Shown: positions 45,846 through 54,893 of the stretch, in pieces
How the letters are laid out: every line of letters starts with the position of its first letter
Position numbering within the stretch: position 1 is the first letter of the stretch
The notes under the pieces: generated by a model
Told to the model about the DNA's origin: nothing
The model's database searches: none
What the model saw: the letters and a program-made list of their open reading frames with translations, nothing else
Assembly (NCBI RefSeq): GCF_009363795.1
Contig: NZ_CP045420.1
Span: 725,001 to 789,000, forward strand
Length of the DNA: 64,000 nucleotides
Direction: 5' to 3'
Source of the DNA: Palleronia sp. THAF1
GTDB taxonomy: Bacteria; Pseudomonadota; Alphaproteobacteria; Rhodobacterales; Rhodobacteraceae
Program-made: the position numbers and the translations under genes

Positions 45846-46490
45846 ATGGCCAAGCCGCTTCCCTATCAGCTGCAATCGCAGATATTCGCCCGCTTTCAGG
45901 CTGCCGAAGCCGTACCCCAGGGCGAACTGGATCACGTGAACGCCTACACGCTGGTCGTCGCCGTTGCCCTTTCCGCGCAGGCGACCGATGCGGGCGTGAA
46001 CAAGGCAACGAAAGACCTGTTTGCCAAGGTCACCACGCCCCAGCAGATGCTGGACCTCGGGGAAGAGGGACTGATCGAGCACATCAAGTCCATTGGCCTG
46101 TACCGCAACAAGGCGAAGAACGTCATCAAGCTCAGCCGCATCCTCGTGGAAGAACACGGCGGCGAAGTGCCATCGTCGCGTGCCGCGCTGGAAGCGTTAC
46201 CGGGCGTCGGGCGCAAGACCGCGAACGTCGTGCTGAACATGTGGTGGGGCCATCCCGCGCAGGCTGTGGACACACATATCTTCCGCATCGGCAATCGCAC
46301 GCGGATCGCGCCCGGCAAGGATGTCGTCGCGGTCGAGCGGGCGATTGAGGACAACGTGCCCGCCGAATACCAGCTTCACGCGCACCACTGGCTGATCCTG
46401 CACGGACGCTATACCTGCGTGGCGCGTAAACCCAAATGCCCGGCCTGCCTGATCCGGGATCTATGCCCCTACGAGGAGAAGACCGAATGA
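45846..46490 (+). CDS. nth: Endonuclease III
   Basis: A DNA glycosylase/AP lyase that removes oxidised pyrimidines. 214 residues. The helix-hairpin-helix LPGVGRKTANVVL with the catalytic Lys, then VDTHIFRIGNR with the catalytic Asp, and the 4Fe-4S loop CVARKPKCPACLIRDLC (C-x6-C-x2-C-x5-C) are complete. The start at 45846 (MAKPLPYQLQ) is preferred; the frame upstream overlaps the Ada-like gene antisense. Its stop overlaps the PfkB start. Confidence 0.96.
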   Translation: MAKPLPYQLQSQIFARFQAAEAVPQGELDHVNAYTLVVAVALSAQATDAGVNKATKDLFAKVTTPQQMLDLGEEGLIEHIKSIGLYRNKAKNVIKLSRILVEEHGGEVPSSRAALEALPGVGRKTANVVLNMWWGHPAQAVDTHIFRIGNRTRIAPGKDVVAVERAIEDNVPAEYQLHAHHWLILHGRYTCVARKPKCPACLIRDLCPYEEKTE

Positions 46491-47467
46491 CCAAAGTGAT
46501 CGGCATCGGAAACGCCATCGTCGATGTGATCGCCCGCGCCGAGGATACGTTCCTGGAGCATATGGGGATCGAGAAAGGCATCATGCAGTTGATCGACCGC
46601 CCGCGCGCCGAGCTTTTGTATGCCGCGATGGAGAATCGGGTCGAGACGCCCGGCGGGTCGGTCGCGAACACCATTGCGGGGCTGGGCAAGCTGGGACTGG
46701 AAGCCGCGTTCATCGGCAAGGTGAAGGCCGACGCGCTGGGGCGTGGATATGCCGAGGGGATGCAGGCCGACGGTATCGCATTCCCGAACCCGCCGGTCGA
46801 AGGGGCAGACGCGCCGACCTCGCGCTCGATGATTTTCGTGTCGCCCGATGGCGAGCGGTCGATGAACACCTATTTGGGCGCAGGTGCCGATCTGGGCGCG
46901 GGCGATGTGGCTGAAGCGGCGTTCTCGGACGGCGGATTCGTGTTCCTCGAAGGCTACCTGTTCGACAAGGACGAGGGGAAGACAGCCTTCCGCCGCGCCG
47001 CGCAACTGATGCACGACGCGGGCGGGCAGGCCGGGATCACCCTGTCCGACCCGTTCTGCACCGACCGCCACCGCGCTGACTTCCAACAGCTGATCGCTGG
47101 AGAGATGGACGTCACCATCGGCAACGAGGCTGAGTGGACGACGCTGTACGAGACCGACTTGGATACGGCTCTGGACAAGGCGGCAAGCGCCTGTCGCACC
47201 GTGGTCTGCACCCGTTCCGGCGACGCAGTTCTCGTCATTCAGGACGGCAAGCGAGTGGAGATCCCGGTTGAAACGGTTGTTCCGGTGGACGCTACCGGCG
47301 CGGGCGACCAGTTCGCCGCCGGCTTTCTCTATGGCTATACGACAGGCCGGGATATGGAGACTTCGGGCCGCATGGGAGTTGCCGCTGCGGCAGAGGTCAT
47401 CGGGCACGTGGGCCCCCGGCCCGAGACGGACATGGGCGTGCGGTTCAAAGAACTGGGGCTGCTCTAG
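46487..47467 (+). CDS. PfkB-family carbohydrate/adenosine kinase
   Basis: 326 residues. GIGNAIVDVIARAED is the N-terminal block, GGSVANTIAGLGKLG the substrate-side signature, and DATGAGDQFAAGFLYG the ATP/anion-hole motif with the catalytic Asp. This subtype (GNAIVD start) is common next to nth in this group and is annotated adenosine kinase-like. Overlaps nth by 4 bases, and its 3' end overlaps the convergent MFS gene by 23 bases. Confidence 0.92.
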   Translation: MTKVIGIGNAIVDVIARAEDTFLEHMGIEKGIMQLIDRPRAELLYAAMENRVETPGGSVANTIAGLGKLGLEAAFIGKVKADALGRGYAEGMQADGIAFPNPPVEGADAPTSRSMIFVSPDGERSMNTYLGAGADLGAGDVAEAAFSDGGFVFLEGYLFDKDEGKTAFRRAAQLMHDAGGQAGITLSDPFCTDRHRADFQQLIAGEMDVTIGNEAEWTTLYETDLDTALDKAASACRTVVCTRSGDAVLVIQDGKRVEIPVETVVPVDATGAGDQFAAGFLYGYTTGRDMETSGRMGVAAAAEVIGHVGPRPETDMGVRFKELGLL

Positions 47468-48566
47468 CCCGCAGCGCCCGAAACAAGGCGGGCAGGACGG
47501 CGAGGGCGCTCAGCAAGGCCAGCGGAACAAAACCGTAGGCTTGGTAGACGGGCCGGAACGCCAATGTTGCGCCGAAGACGGCGGCGTAGGTCGTGGCAGA
47601 GTTCAGGCCCATGATCGCACCGCGCCGCGTCGGAGCGAGTGCGGTCAGCCGCCCGACGATCAGGTTCAGGCCAAGGTGGTTCACGGCACCCCAAACCGTG
47701 CAGGTCACCAGCAGCAACGGCAGGCTATGCGCCGTCATGGCGAGGGCCACGTAAACGGCGATCAGGGCTGCAAAGACGGGCGGGGCCGCTCGGTCTGCTC
47801 CGACGCGGTCGATCATCCGGTCCAGTGGCGACACCCCCGCGAAGCCGATCCCGTAGAACAGCGCCGTCAGCCCCGCGACCGTGGTCGAACGACCCAATCC
47901 TTCGGTGATATGCGGCCCGAGAAATGCGTATAGCCCGTAGAACGCGGCCATGAACGAAAGCACATTCAGCAACGCGGGGATCACACCGGGGATGCGCCAG
48001 GCGGCCGAACCCCGGACGCGGTCGCGCGGCGTGTTCGGCAGGGCACGGACCAGCCAGACAAGGGCTGCCCCAAGGATGCCCATCACGGCATAGACCAGCC
48101 TCCAATCCATAAGGTCGGCGAGCAGGGCCGATGCCGCAACGCCGAAGACAAGGGATAGCACCCAGCCGGTCAGCACTTTGCCCATGACCTCGGCACTGCG
48201 GCCCGGCGGAGCCAGTTCTGCCGCCAGGCCGTAGATCGCCGGAAGCGCGATTCCCGCGGCAAGACCGGCAACGGTTTGCGAGGCGGCCAGCCACGTGACG
48301 GACGGCGCAAGGGCAGAGGCCACCAGCGCCGCAACCATGACTCCCAGCGCCAGTGTCAAAGCGCGGGCCAGTCCGATCCGGTCGGCGTAGGGGGCCAGCA
48401 CCAGGGCAGAGACTGCCGTGCCCGCGCCGTAGGTCGCGGTCGCCGACAGCACGGCAGCGGCTGTGGTGCCAAGGTCTGCGCCCACCGCACCGGCCAAAGG
48501 CGACAGAACCAGAGAGTTCGCACCGACGATGCCCACTGCGGCGGCAAGGGTAGGGACGGGGCGCAT
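47445..48566 (-). CDS. MFS transporter, co-transcribed with pxpBCA
   Basis: 373 residues with about 12 helices. The GLARALTLALG region after APYADRIG is the usual cytoplasmic loop 2-3 (D-R-x-G-x-x). It starts 3 bases after the pxpA stop and so belongs to the 5-oxoprolinase operon, perhaps exporting or importing a pyroglutamate-related compound; the substrate is inference. Length is at the short end for MFS. Confidence 0.85.
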   Translation of the reverse strand: MRPVPTLAAAVGIVGANSLVLSPLAGAVGADLGTTAAAVLSATATYGAGTAVSALVLAPYADRIGLARALTLALGVMVAALVASALAPSVTWLAASQTVAGLAAGIALPAIYGLAAELAPPGRSAEVMGKVLTGWVLSLVFGVAASALLADLMDWRLVYAVMGILGAALVWLVRALPNTPRDRVRGSAAWRIPGVIPALLNVLSFMAAFYGLYAFLGPHITEGLGRSTTVAGLTALFYGIGFAGVSPLDRMIDRVGADRAAPPVFAALIAVYVALAMTAHSLPLLLVTCTVWGAVNHLGLNLIVGRLTALAPTRRGAIMGLNSATTYAAVFGATLAFRPVYQAYGFVPLALLSALAVLPALFRALRARAAPVL

Positions 48567-48569
48567 GGC

Positions 48570-49325
48570 CTAGAAGGGCGCGATGGTTATGCCATCCGCA
48601 ACCAGCCGGTCGCGCAGGGTGCGCGCGGCGGCCACGGCAGAGGGCTCGTCCCCATGAAGGCAGACGGTGTCGATACGCGCTTCGATCCGTGTGCCCTTGG
48701 CGGTAATGATCGCGCCTTCGCGCACCATGGCGCTGATGCGTTCGGCGGCCTCGTCCGCGTCCGTTACCATGGCCCCCGACTGGCCGCGCGGAATCAGGGT
48801 GCCGTCCTCGGCGTATCCCCGGTCCGCGAAGATCTCGGCGGCGTAGGTGGCGCCAAGGGCTTTGGCGGCATCCTCCATCGGCGTTGCCGCCAAGACCATC
48901 AGCACAAGGTCCGGCTGCACGTCCAACGCGGCGGCATAGGCAACGCGGGCGAGGTCGCCATCCACCATCGCCATGTTCGACAGCGCGCCGTGCAGCTTCA
49001 GGTGCCGCACATGCCCGCCTGCCGCGCGCGCCATCGCCTGTGCAGCGCCCAGCTGGTATTGCACCAGCCGCGCGACCGAGGCGGGGGCCATGTCCATCTT
49101 GCGTCGCCCGAAGCCCTGCAGATCGGGGAAGCCGGGATGCGCGCCGATGTTGGTACCCGCCGCGACCGCGCGCGCCATAACGTCGGCCATCGTGTCCCAA
49201 TCTCCGGCGTGGAAACCGCAGGCGATGTTGGCGCTGGTGACGATGTCCAGCAGGGCGGCATCGTCGGTCATGCGCCACGGGCCGAAGCCTTCGCCCATGT
49301 CGGCGTTCAGGTCGATTTTGGTCAT
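48570..49325 (-). CDS. pxpA: 5-oxoprolinase subunit A (LamB/YcsF family)
   Basis: 251 residues. IDLNADMGEGFGPW at the start, then SANIACGFHAGDWDTM, KLHGAL and VCLHGD are family signatures. With PxpB and PxpC it hydrolyses 5-oxoproline to glutamate using ATP. The start at 49325 (MTKIDLNAD) overlaps the pxpC stop by 4 bases; the longer frame is spurious. Confidence 0.95.
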   Translation of the reverse strand: MTKIDLNADMGEGFGPWRMTDDAALLDIVTSANIACGFHAGDWDTMADVMARAVAAGTNIGAHPGFPDLQGFGRRKMDMAPASVARLVQYQLGAAQAMARAAGGHVRHLKLHGALSNMAMVDGDLARVAYAAALDVQPDLVLMVLAATPMEDAAKALGATYAAEIFADRGYAEDGTLIPRGQSGAMVTDADEAAERISAMVREGAIITAKGTRIEARIDTVCLHGDEPSAVAAARTLRDRLVADGITIAPF

Positions 49326-50320
49326 GGCTGGTCCCCGTCGGTGACGCCGCTGATCAACTGGTAGTCGGACAGGTTCATGTCGCGCGGATCGCGCGTCAGC
49401 GGGCGGGTGCGCTTGGTCAGACGTGCCAGCAGCGCGGCGTCGTCTTCGTAGGTGGTCAGGGCCTCTTCGCGGGTGACGAAGGCAAAGCGCAGCTTGGCCC
49501 CGGTGGCGACCTGCATCGCGCGGGGCAGATCGGCGGGCAGGATCGACGCGATGCGGGGATAGCCACCGGTCGTCTGGCATTCGGGGCCAAGGATGTAGGG
49601 CGTGCCTTCGCCTGTCATCTGGATGTCGCCGGGGCGGGCGATCTCGGACAACAAAGACAGTTGTCCCGCCGTTGCGAAAGGCGCGCCCTCATGGGTCAGA
49701 CGGATGCCCTGCCGATTGCCGCGCGTGTCGCGGGTAAAGACGGTGTCGGTGAAGCGTGCCTGGGTGGCGTCGTCGAACAGATGTGTGTGGGCCGATGGCA
49801 GTAGACGCAGGGGGGCGTCGGTGCCGCGCGGGGCCGGATCAAGCGTGCGGTCAGTTATCGTGCCCGTGTCTTCGGCGAGGGGTAGTGTGTCGCCGTCCTT
49901 TAGTGTTGAGCCGATCCCTGCGGCCCGGTGGGTGGCGCGGCTGCCCATCAGCAAAGCGGTGTCGATCCCGCCGCCGAAAGTGAAGTATGCAAAGCCACCG
50001 CCTTGGGGCGACAGGGTCAGCGTATCGCCAGCCTGCAATCGGTGGCTGGCTGACCAGCGTAACGGACCATCGTTGCGCGCGGCGCGCATGGGCGTCCCGG
50101 TCAGGGCTATGCGCGTGGGTGCGTCCACGGTCAGCGTTAGTAGCACGGGGGGCAGTTCCAGCGCGGCTGTCACGGTTTGACCCAGCAACGCAGCGCCTTC
50201 GAACAGTGCGATCCGGTCGGCGGCCCCTCCGCGTGACAGGCCTTGAGCGATGTAGCCCGGTCTGCCGAGGTCCTGCACCGTGATACCCGGACCGGCTCGC
50301 GTGATGGTGACGTGGGTCAT
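49322..50320 (-). CDS. pxpC: 5-oxoprolinase subunit C (biotin-dependent carboxylase-like)
   Basis: 332 residues: ITVQDLGRPGYIAQGLSRGGAAD is the canonical start, then FAYFTFGGGIDTALLMGSR and EGTPYILGPECQTTGGYPRIA. Overlaps pxpB and pxpA by 4 bases each, so the three are translated as a unit in the order B-C-A. Confidence 0.95.
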   Translation of the reverse strand: MTHVTITRAGPGITVQDLGRPGYIAQGLSRGGAADRIALFEGAALLGQTVTAALELPPVLLTLTVDAPTRIALTGTPMRAARNDGPLRWSASHRLQAGDTLTLSPQGGGFAYFTFGGGIDTALLMGSRATHRAAGIGSTLKDGDTLPLAEDTGTITDRTLDPAPRGTDAPLRLLPSAHTHLFDDATQARFTDTVFTRDTRGNRQGIRLTHEGAPFATAGQLSLLSEIARPGDIQMTGEGTPYILGPECQTTGGYPRIASILPADLPRAMQVATGAKLRFAFVTREEALTTYEDDAALLARLTKRTRPLTRDPRDMNLSDYQLISGVTDGDQP

Positions 50321-51045
50321 GCGATGTCTTCCACGGTCGCGCCGCCATCGGGGGCCGACAGAGTAGCGAAGGCGTCAGCACCTACGCGCTTCAGCTGGAT
50401 TTCATCGCCCGGCTGCAACGCAATGGGCGCATCAGCGTTGTCGGGACGGAACCCGTGGAAGCGAGTCATGCCGACCTGTCGCCAACCGGTGGGGCCGGAT
50501 GTGGCAAAGACGATGACCTGCTGCACGGCGGTGACGATGGCGCCGGTTTCGACGCGGGTCAGATCGGTCTGGCGGTCGATGGCCCAATGGTCGGGTAACT
50601 CGCCCAGATAGGCTTGCCCCGGTGCGAAGCCCAATGCCAGCGCTCGCAGGGGTTCCGCGCACAGCTCGGCGATGGCGGTCTCGGGCGAGACGCCGGCAAG
50701 GCGGGCGGCGTCGGCCAGATCGGGGCCGAAGGGGTCTTCGAAGCAAGCGGGGATGGTGAAGAGGCGGCCTCCCGTGGGCAGGGTGGCGTCGGTCCAGTCG
50801 CGGCTGTGGGCCAAGGTTTCGGCGCGCGAGGCGAGATCATCGTAGCGTGCCTGACCGGGATCGAAGGACAGGAATGCGGAGGCAAGCGAGGTTGCGACCT
50901 CGGTGACGCCCTCCCAGTTTTCCGCCCGCAATGCCGCCCCGTAGGCTAGGGCCGCCCGATTCGCGGCCTCGTCCAGTCGGTCGGAAAAGCTGACCAGCAG
51001 GCCGTCGAGGCCAAGGGGGGTAAAGCGGGGAAATGCGTCTGCCAT
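50317..51045 (-). CDS. pxpB: 5-oxoprolinase subunit B (KipI-like)
   Basis: 242 residues: YDDLASRAETL, IPACFEDPFGPDL, FAPGQAYLGELPD, AIVTAVQQVIVFATSGPTGW. These fit the KipI/PxpB allophanate-hydrolase fold, with the usual GFxPGxxYLG motif. It is the first of the pxpBCA operon on this strand. Confidence 0.93.
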   Translation of the reverse strand: MADAFPRFTPLGLDGLLVSFSDRLDEAANRAALAYGAALRAENWEGVTEVATSLASAFLSFDPGQARYDDLASRAETLAHSRDWTDATLPTGGRLFTIPACFEDPFGPDLADAARLAGVSPETAIAELCAEPLRALALGFAPGQAYLGELPDHWAIDRQTDLTRVETGAIVTAVQQVIVFATSGPTGWRQVGMTRFHGFRPDNADAPIALQPGDEIQLKRVGADAFATLSAPDGGATVEDIA

Positions 51046-51089
51046 GATCCGATGTGGGGGCGGGACGCGGGGGATGTCAACGCGCCGCG

Positions 51090-51752
51090 TCAGCTGCGGC
51101 GGGCCAGCCAGATCGTATGCTTTGGCCCGCGTTTCGAACGGCCTGCGCGCACGGTCTCGATCGTCACATGGAAGCCCGCATCGCCCAGCCGCCGCGTGAA
51201 GGCGCGATCGGGCGCGGCGGACCAGACCGACAGGATGCCCCCCGGCGACAGGGCGGCGTAGGCGCGCGCCAGCCCGACGGCGGAGTAAAGCGCATCATTG
51301 CCGGGGCGGGTCAGCCCGTCGGGGCCGTTGTCGACGTCGAGCAGGATAGCGTCGTAGGGGCCGTTGCGCATGGCGTCGGCGACATCGGCGATGGAAAGCG
51401 TGGTGCGCGGGTCCGACAGGCAATCGCCGAACACCAGGGCCATGGGGCCGCGCGCCCAGTCGCCCAGTTCTGGCACGATCTCGGCTTGGATGATCTGCGC
51501 GTCCGGGGCCGCGGTGCGCGCGGCGCGCAGGGTGAAGCCCATGCCCAACCCACCGATCAGAATGCGTGGGGCGGGACGGTTCAGCGCGGTCAACGTCAAC
51601 GTCGCGAGCGCCTCTTCCGAGCCACCCAGACGGCTGTTCATCAACTCGTTGCCGCCAGCGATTCGAATCGAGAATTCATCGCCGCGCCGCATCAGCCGTA
51701 GAGTGTCTCCATCAGGGGCCGTGGCCGTTGCAAGCTGCTCCCAGGGAATCAT
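51090..51752 (-). CDS. Spermidine synthase-like protein
   Basis: 220 residues of a Rossmann methyltransferase/aminopropyltransferase fold. ILIGGLGMGFTLRAAR is the nucleotide loop, IIQAEIVPELGDWA and FGDCLSDPR the following strands, and AILLDVDNGPDGLT the catalytic-type Asp region. Compared with SpeE, the N-terminal beta domain is reduced, and polyamine specificity is doubtful. Overlaps the DMT gene by 4 bases. Confidence 0.75.
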   Translation of the reverse strand: MIPWEQLATATAPDGDTLRLMRRGDEFSIRIAGGNELMNSRLGGSEEALATLTLTALNRPAPRILIGGLGMGFTLRAARTAAPDAQIIQAEIVPELGDWARGPMALVFGDCLSDPRTTLSIADVADAMRNGPYDAILLDVDNGPDGLTRPGNDALYSAVGLARAYAALSPGGILSVWSAAPDRAFTRRLGDAGFHVTIETVRAGRSKRGPKHTIWLARRS

Positions 51753-52639
51753 GCGCTCACACTCGCGGTCCGACGCGTGGACCGGATTTCCAGAATGGCC
51801 GCTCCAATGACCAGCGTGCCGCCGGCGATCTCCAATCGGCCCAACACCTCTCCGGCCAGCAAGGCGCCCGATACCGCGCCTACAACAACTTCCGACATCA
51901 GCAGAATACCGGTACGCGTTGGCTCCAAGCGGGCCGTGGCCCACATCAAGGCAGCCATTGATGCCGCCCACCACAGTCCGCCCGCCGCCAGGCCCCATCC
52001 GGCGATTGCACCGACGTCCGGGGCTGTAGGGATCGGTGCCAAAAGCGGCGCCAGCACCAAGGCCGCTGCGCAGCCGCCAAGGGCGAAGACGAACCCCGCT
52101 TCGATGGCCGGGATGCCTTCGCTGGTGCGGATGCCGGTGGATGAGATGGACCATAGGACGCCCGAGGCCAGCGCCATCCATTCGCCCACATTGCGCGGCA
52201 GGGGCAGTTGGCCGTCCGCGCTTAGAATGATCCCGAGGCCCAGAAGCCCCATGACGATGGCGACAAGACGTGCCGGGGAATTGCGCCATCCCATGATGTA
52301 GCGGCCGATCAGGGCGCTCCACACGGGTGTCAGGAAGAACAGCAGGATAATAATCGCGACACGCCCGTACACGAAACCGATCGAGTAGAGGACGAAGGCG
52401 GCCCCACCCAGCGCGGTGAAGGCCATGGTGCGCAGGGTTGCGCGGCACAGGGTGCGGCGGCGATACAGAGCCAAGGGGCTCAGCAGCAGGGCCCCGATGG
52501 CAACGGCGACGAGCGTACCCCACGCGCCTGAAAGCCCCGCCTGTTCCAGCTGACGGACGGGCAGCCAATAAAGACCCCACATCGCGCCGGTCGCGACGAC
52601 GATCAGGCTGGCAAGGGATTGCGTGTTTTCGGCTTTCAT
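51749..52639 (-). CDS. EamA/DMT-family transporter
   Basis: 296 residues with about ten helices in two EamA repeats. The first holds LIVVATGAMWGLYWLPVR; the second holds WMALASGVLWSISSTGIRTSE. The last helices end GGTLVIGAAILEI, as in the family. Substrate unknown. Co-transcribed with the spermidine synthase-like gene; tRNA-Ala lies upstream. Confidence 0.9.
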   Translation of the reverse strand: MKAENTQSLASLIVVATGAMWGLYWLPVRQLEQAGLSGAWGTLVAVAIGALLLSPLALYRRRTLCRATLRTMAFTALGGAAFVLYSIGFVYGRVAIIILLFFLTPVWSALIGRYIMGWRNSPARLVAIVMGLLGLGIILSADGQLPLPRNVGEWMALASGVLWSISSTGIRTSEGIPAIEAGFVFALGGCAAALVLAPLLAPIPTAPDVGAIAGWGLAAGGLWWAASMAALMWATARLEPTRTGILLMSEVVVGAVSGALLAGEVLGRLEIAGGTLVIGAAILEIRSTRRTASVSA

Positions 52640-52834
52640 GGGGGCAGGCCGTATCGGACGGCAGACGCTGCGGAAAGCCCCTGTGGCATGATGCGTGGGT
52701 CAGGAACGACGCAGCGCGTCGTGTGTGTGCGGCGACGGCGAGCGGTGTGGGACAATTTTAACCGGGTGCCGCACACGTTTGCGGGGCAAACGCTGTCGCG
52801 CACTCATCCTTCAAATCTCTGATTTGCAAGATGT

Positions 52835-52910
52835 TGGTGGACCCTAGCGGGATCGAACCGCTGACCTCCTGCATGCCATGCAGGCGCTCTCCCAGCTGAG
52901 CTAAGGGCCC
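52835..52910 (-). tRNA. tRNA-Ala (anticodon GGC)
   Basis: The minus strand reads GGGCCCTTAGCTCAGCTGGG at the 5' end, with acceptor stem GGGCCCT pairing to AGGGTCC (one G-T pair). The anticodon stem-loop is CCTGC-ATGGCAT-GCAGG, giving anticodon GGC. The T-arm is GGTTCGATCC. CCA is encoded at 52835-52837. A short CAAATC-TCT-GATTTG hairpin lies 8 bases beyond the 3' end. Confidence 0.97.
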
Positions 52911-53001
52911 TTTGCACGTGCCTATGTGGCGCGTGCGGTGTCTCTAGAAGAGCCGCCGGGGGCGTTCAAGCGGAAAATCCCGCTTTCCCGGCGGCAATCT
53001 A

Positions 53002-53331
53002 TCAGTCGTCGGACTTCTCGTCGGCGACGTCGGCAATCTCGTCCAGCGAGACGTTGTCATCGTCGTCGTCATCTTCGTCCAGCACATCGTCGGCGACCGC
53101 CAGATCGGCGTCCTCGTCATCGTCGAGCACGACGTCTTCATCGTCCTCCACCTGGTCCTTCTTGGCGTTCTTGTCCGCCTTGTCGGCCAGCATCGTGCGG
53201 TTGCTCTTGCCGGTATCCAGCGGCACGACCTCGCCGGTGTAGGGCGAGACGGGCGGATTGCGGTTGAGGTCATAGAAACGCTTGCCGGTGGTCGGGCATA
53301 CGCGCTTCGTTCCCCATTCTTCCTTGGGCAT
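53002..53331 (-). CDS. TIGR02300 (FYDLN acid) family protein
   Basis: 109 residues. KEEWGTKRVCPTTGKRFYDLN is the defining N-terminal block, with the CPxxGxxFYDLN motif likely a rubredoxin-like half; the rest is very acidic (long Asp/Glu runs). The family is nearly restricted to alphaproteobacteria. Function unknown. It is encoded directly upstream of tRNA-Ala on the same strand. Confidence 0.93.
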   Translation of the reverse strand: MPKEEWGTKRVCPTTGKRFYDLNRNPPVSPYTGEVVPLDTGKSNRTMLADKADKNAKKDQVEDDEDVVLDDDEDADLAVADDVLDEDDDDDDNVSLDEIADVADEKSDD

Positions 53332-53435
53332 GGAACCCTCTTTTTCGGTGATTTCCGGAACCTGCGTCCCCTGCCATAGCGGCTTTGGGGTGTCAAAGGC
53401 TTTCGCCAGCCGGGGGGCAACGCTAGACGAGTGAT

Positions 53436-54131
53436 ATGGGAACGGGATCGCATATAGTGAAGAGGCTGGACGGAGAGCCTCCGCTGGACATTCTGTGCCG
53501 GGTGTCTGCGCGCGCGCGGCGGATCAGCTTGCGGGTGTCATCGCTGGACGGGCGCGTGACGCTGACGCGACCCCGATTCGTGTCCGAGGCCGAGGCGCTG
53601 CGGTTTGCCGAAACGAAGGCCGATTGGCTGCGTGCGCAGACGGGGCGTGTGCCTGAAGGGCAGTCGGCTGTTCTGGACGGTACGGTGCCAGTAGGCGGCG
53701 TATCGCATGGCATCATCGAAGGGCGGCCCGGTCTGGGCGACGGCGTGCTGCGTGTGCGGACGGGGCGCGCGGTGGGACCGCAGGTGGCGGCTATTCTGCG
53801 AGAGACGGCGCGGGCGCGACTGGCCGAGGCGGTGGCCCGCCATGCGACTGCGCTGGGCCGGGTCCCGGGACGGCTGACCCTGCGCGATACGCGGTCGCGT
53901 TGGGGGTCGTGCAATCACAAGGGCGACTTGATGTTCTCGTGGCGGCTGGTGATGGCCCCGTGGGAGGTGCTGGATTATGTGGCTGCGCATGAGGTCGCGC
54001 ATCTGGAGCATATGGATCACTCGGCGGCCTTCTGGGAAGCCTGTGCGCGCTTGCGGCCCGATTGGCGGAACCAGCGCGACTGGCTGCGTGCCCATGGCGC
54101 GGCGCTTCACGCGTGGCGGTTCGACGATTGA
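53436..54131 (+). CDS. YgjP-like zinc metallopeptidase (SprT-type)
   Basis: 231 residues. RWGSCNHKGDLMFSWRLVMAPWEVLDYVAAHEVAHLEHMDHSAAFW carries the family RWGSC motif and the HEVAHLEH zinc site. The N-terminal part has ARRISLRVSSLDGRVTLTRP. This is DUF45/M48-like; substrates are unknown. Convergent with nothing; a GntR gene follows 31 bases downstream. Confidence 0.9.
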   Translation: MGTGSHIVKRLDGEPPLDILCRVSARARRISLRVSSLDGRVTLTRPRFVSEAEALRFAETKADWLRAQTGRVPEGQSAVLDGTVPVGGVSHGIIEGRPGLGDGVLRVRTGRAVGPQVAAILRETARARLAEAVARHATALGRVPGRLTLRDTRSRWGSCNHKGDLMFSWRLVMAPWEVLDYVAAHEVAHLEHMDHSAAFWEACARLRPDWRNQRDWLRAHGAALHAWRFDD

Positions 54132-54162
54132 CGGCTGACGGGCCAAGGCGTCAGATACGTCC

Positions 54163-54831
54163 ATGCTGATGCAAATTCGCCCCGATCCCGTGCCCGGCGC
54201 CAAACTGGCCGCCCATGACCGCGTTTATCGCCATCTGCGCACGCGGATCATGCATGGAGAGATCGCGCCTGGCCATGCGCTGACCCTGCGAGGCATCGGG
54301 CTGGATTACGATGTGTCCATGACCCCCGCGCGAGAGGCCGTGCGGCGATTGGTGGCCGAAGGGGCCCTGTCGCTGTCGTCCTCGGGGCGTGTGACGACTC
54401 CGCTTCTGACGGCGGATCGGATCGAAGAGCTGGCCGCGTTGCGCGCGCTTCTGGAAGTCGAATTGGCCAGCCGCGCCTTGCCGCGCGCGCATTTGGCGTT
54501 GATCGACCGGATGGAAGCGCAGAACGGTCTGCTGGCCCAGACGATCGCGAAGCACGACGCAGTGGGCTACATTCGCCAGAACCTCGAATTCCACCGGATG
54601 CTGTATCTGCGGGCGCAAGCGCCTGCGATCCTTGCGATGGCAGAGACGGTCTGGCTGCAACTGGGGCCGACGATGCGCAAACTTTATGGGCGTTTGAACC
54701 GCACCAGCGTGCCCGGTGGGCATCGGCAGATCGTGGCGGCTTTGAAGGCTGGTGACGAGCCGGGCCTTCGATTGGCGGTGCGGGCGGATGTCACGCAAGG
54801 GCTGCGACTGATCCTGGCCGGCGAGAGTTAG
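54163..54831 (+). CDS. GntR-family regulator with FCD (FadR-type) domain
   Basis: 222 residues. The N-terminal winged HTH (VYRHLRTRIMHGEIAPGHALTLRGIGLDYDVSMTPAREAVRRLVAEG) and the C-terminal all-helical FCD domain (EELAALRALLEVELASRAL, FHRMLYLRAQAPAILAMAETVW, GGHRQIVAAL) are typical. The metal/ligand His residues in FHRML and GGHRQI are kept. Its target is not evident from neighbours. Confidence 0.92.
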   Translation: MLMQIRPDPVPGAKLAAHDRVYRHLRTRIMHGEIAPGHALTLRGIGLDYDVSMTPAREAVRRLVAEGALSLSSSGRVTTPLLTADRIEELAALRALLEVELASRALPRAHLALIDRMEAQNGLLAQTIAKHDAVGYIRQNLEFHRMLYLRAQAPAILAMAETVWLQLGPTMRKLYGRLNRTSVPGGHRQIVAALKAGDEPGLRLAVRADVTQGLRLILAGES

Positions 54832-54886
54832 GGGCTCTGCCCCCGCCGCCTTGCGGCTCCCCCGAGGTATTTCTGGAACGATGAAG
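54831..54886 (+). repeat. Dispersed intergenic repeat with hairpin, copy 2
   Basis: A GGGGC-TCT-GCCCC hairpin (54831-54843) followed by the 27-base block from CCCCGAGGTA to GGAACGATGAAG (54860-54886). The block matches the copy at 5578-5604 in 24 of 27 positions. It lies between the convergent GntR and BLUF genes, where the hairpin may also end transcription. Confidence 0.8.
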
Positions 54887-54893
54887 CCGGGGG

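Noticed and set aside
47725-49278. A 517-codon minus-strand frame over the MFS and pxpA genes
   Set aside because: Same strand but a different frame from two genes with clear family motifs; Arg/Gly/His-rich with no domain.
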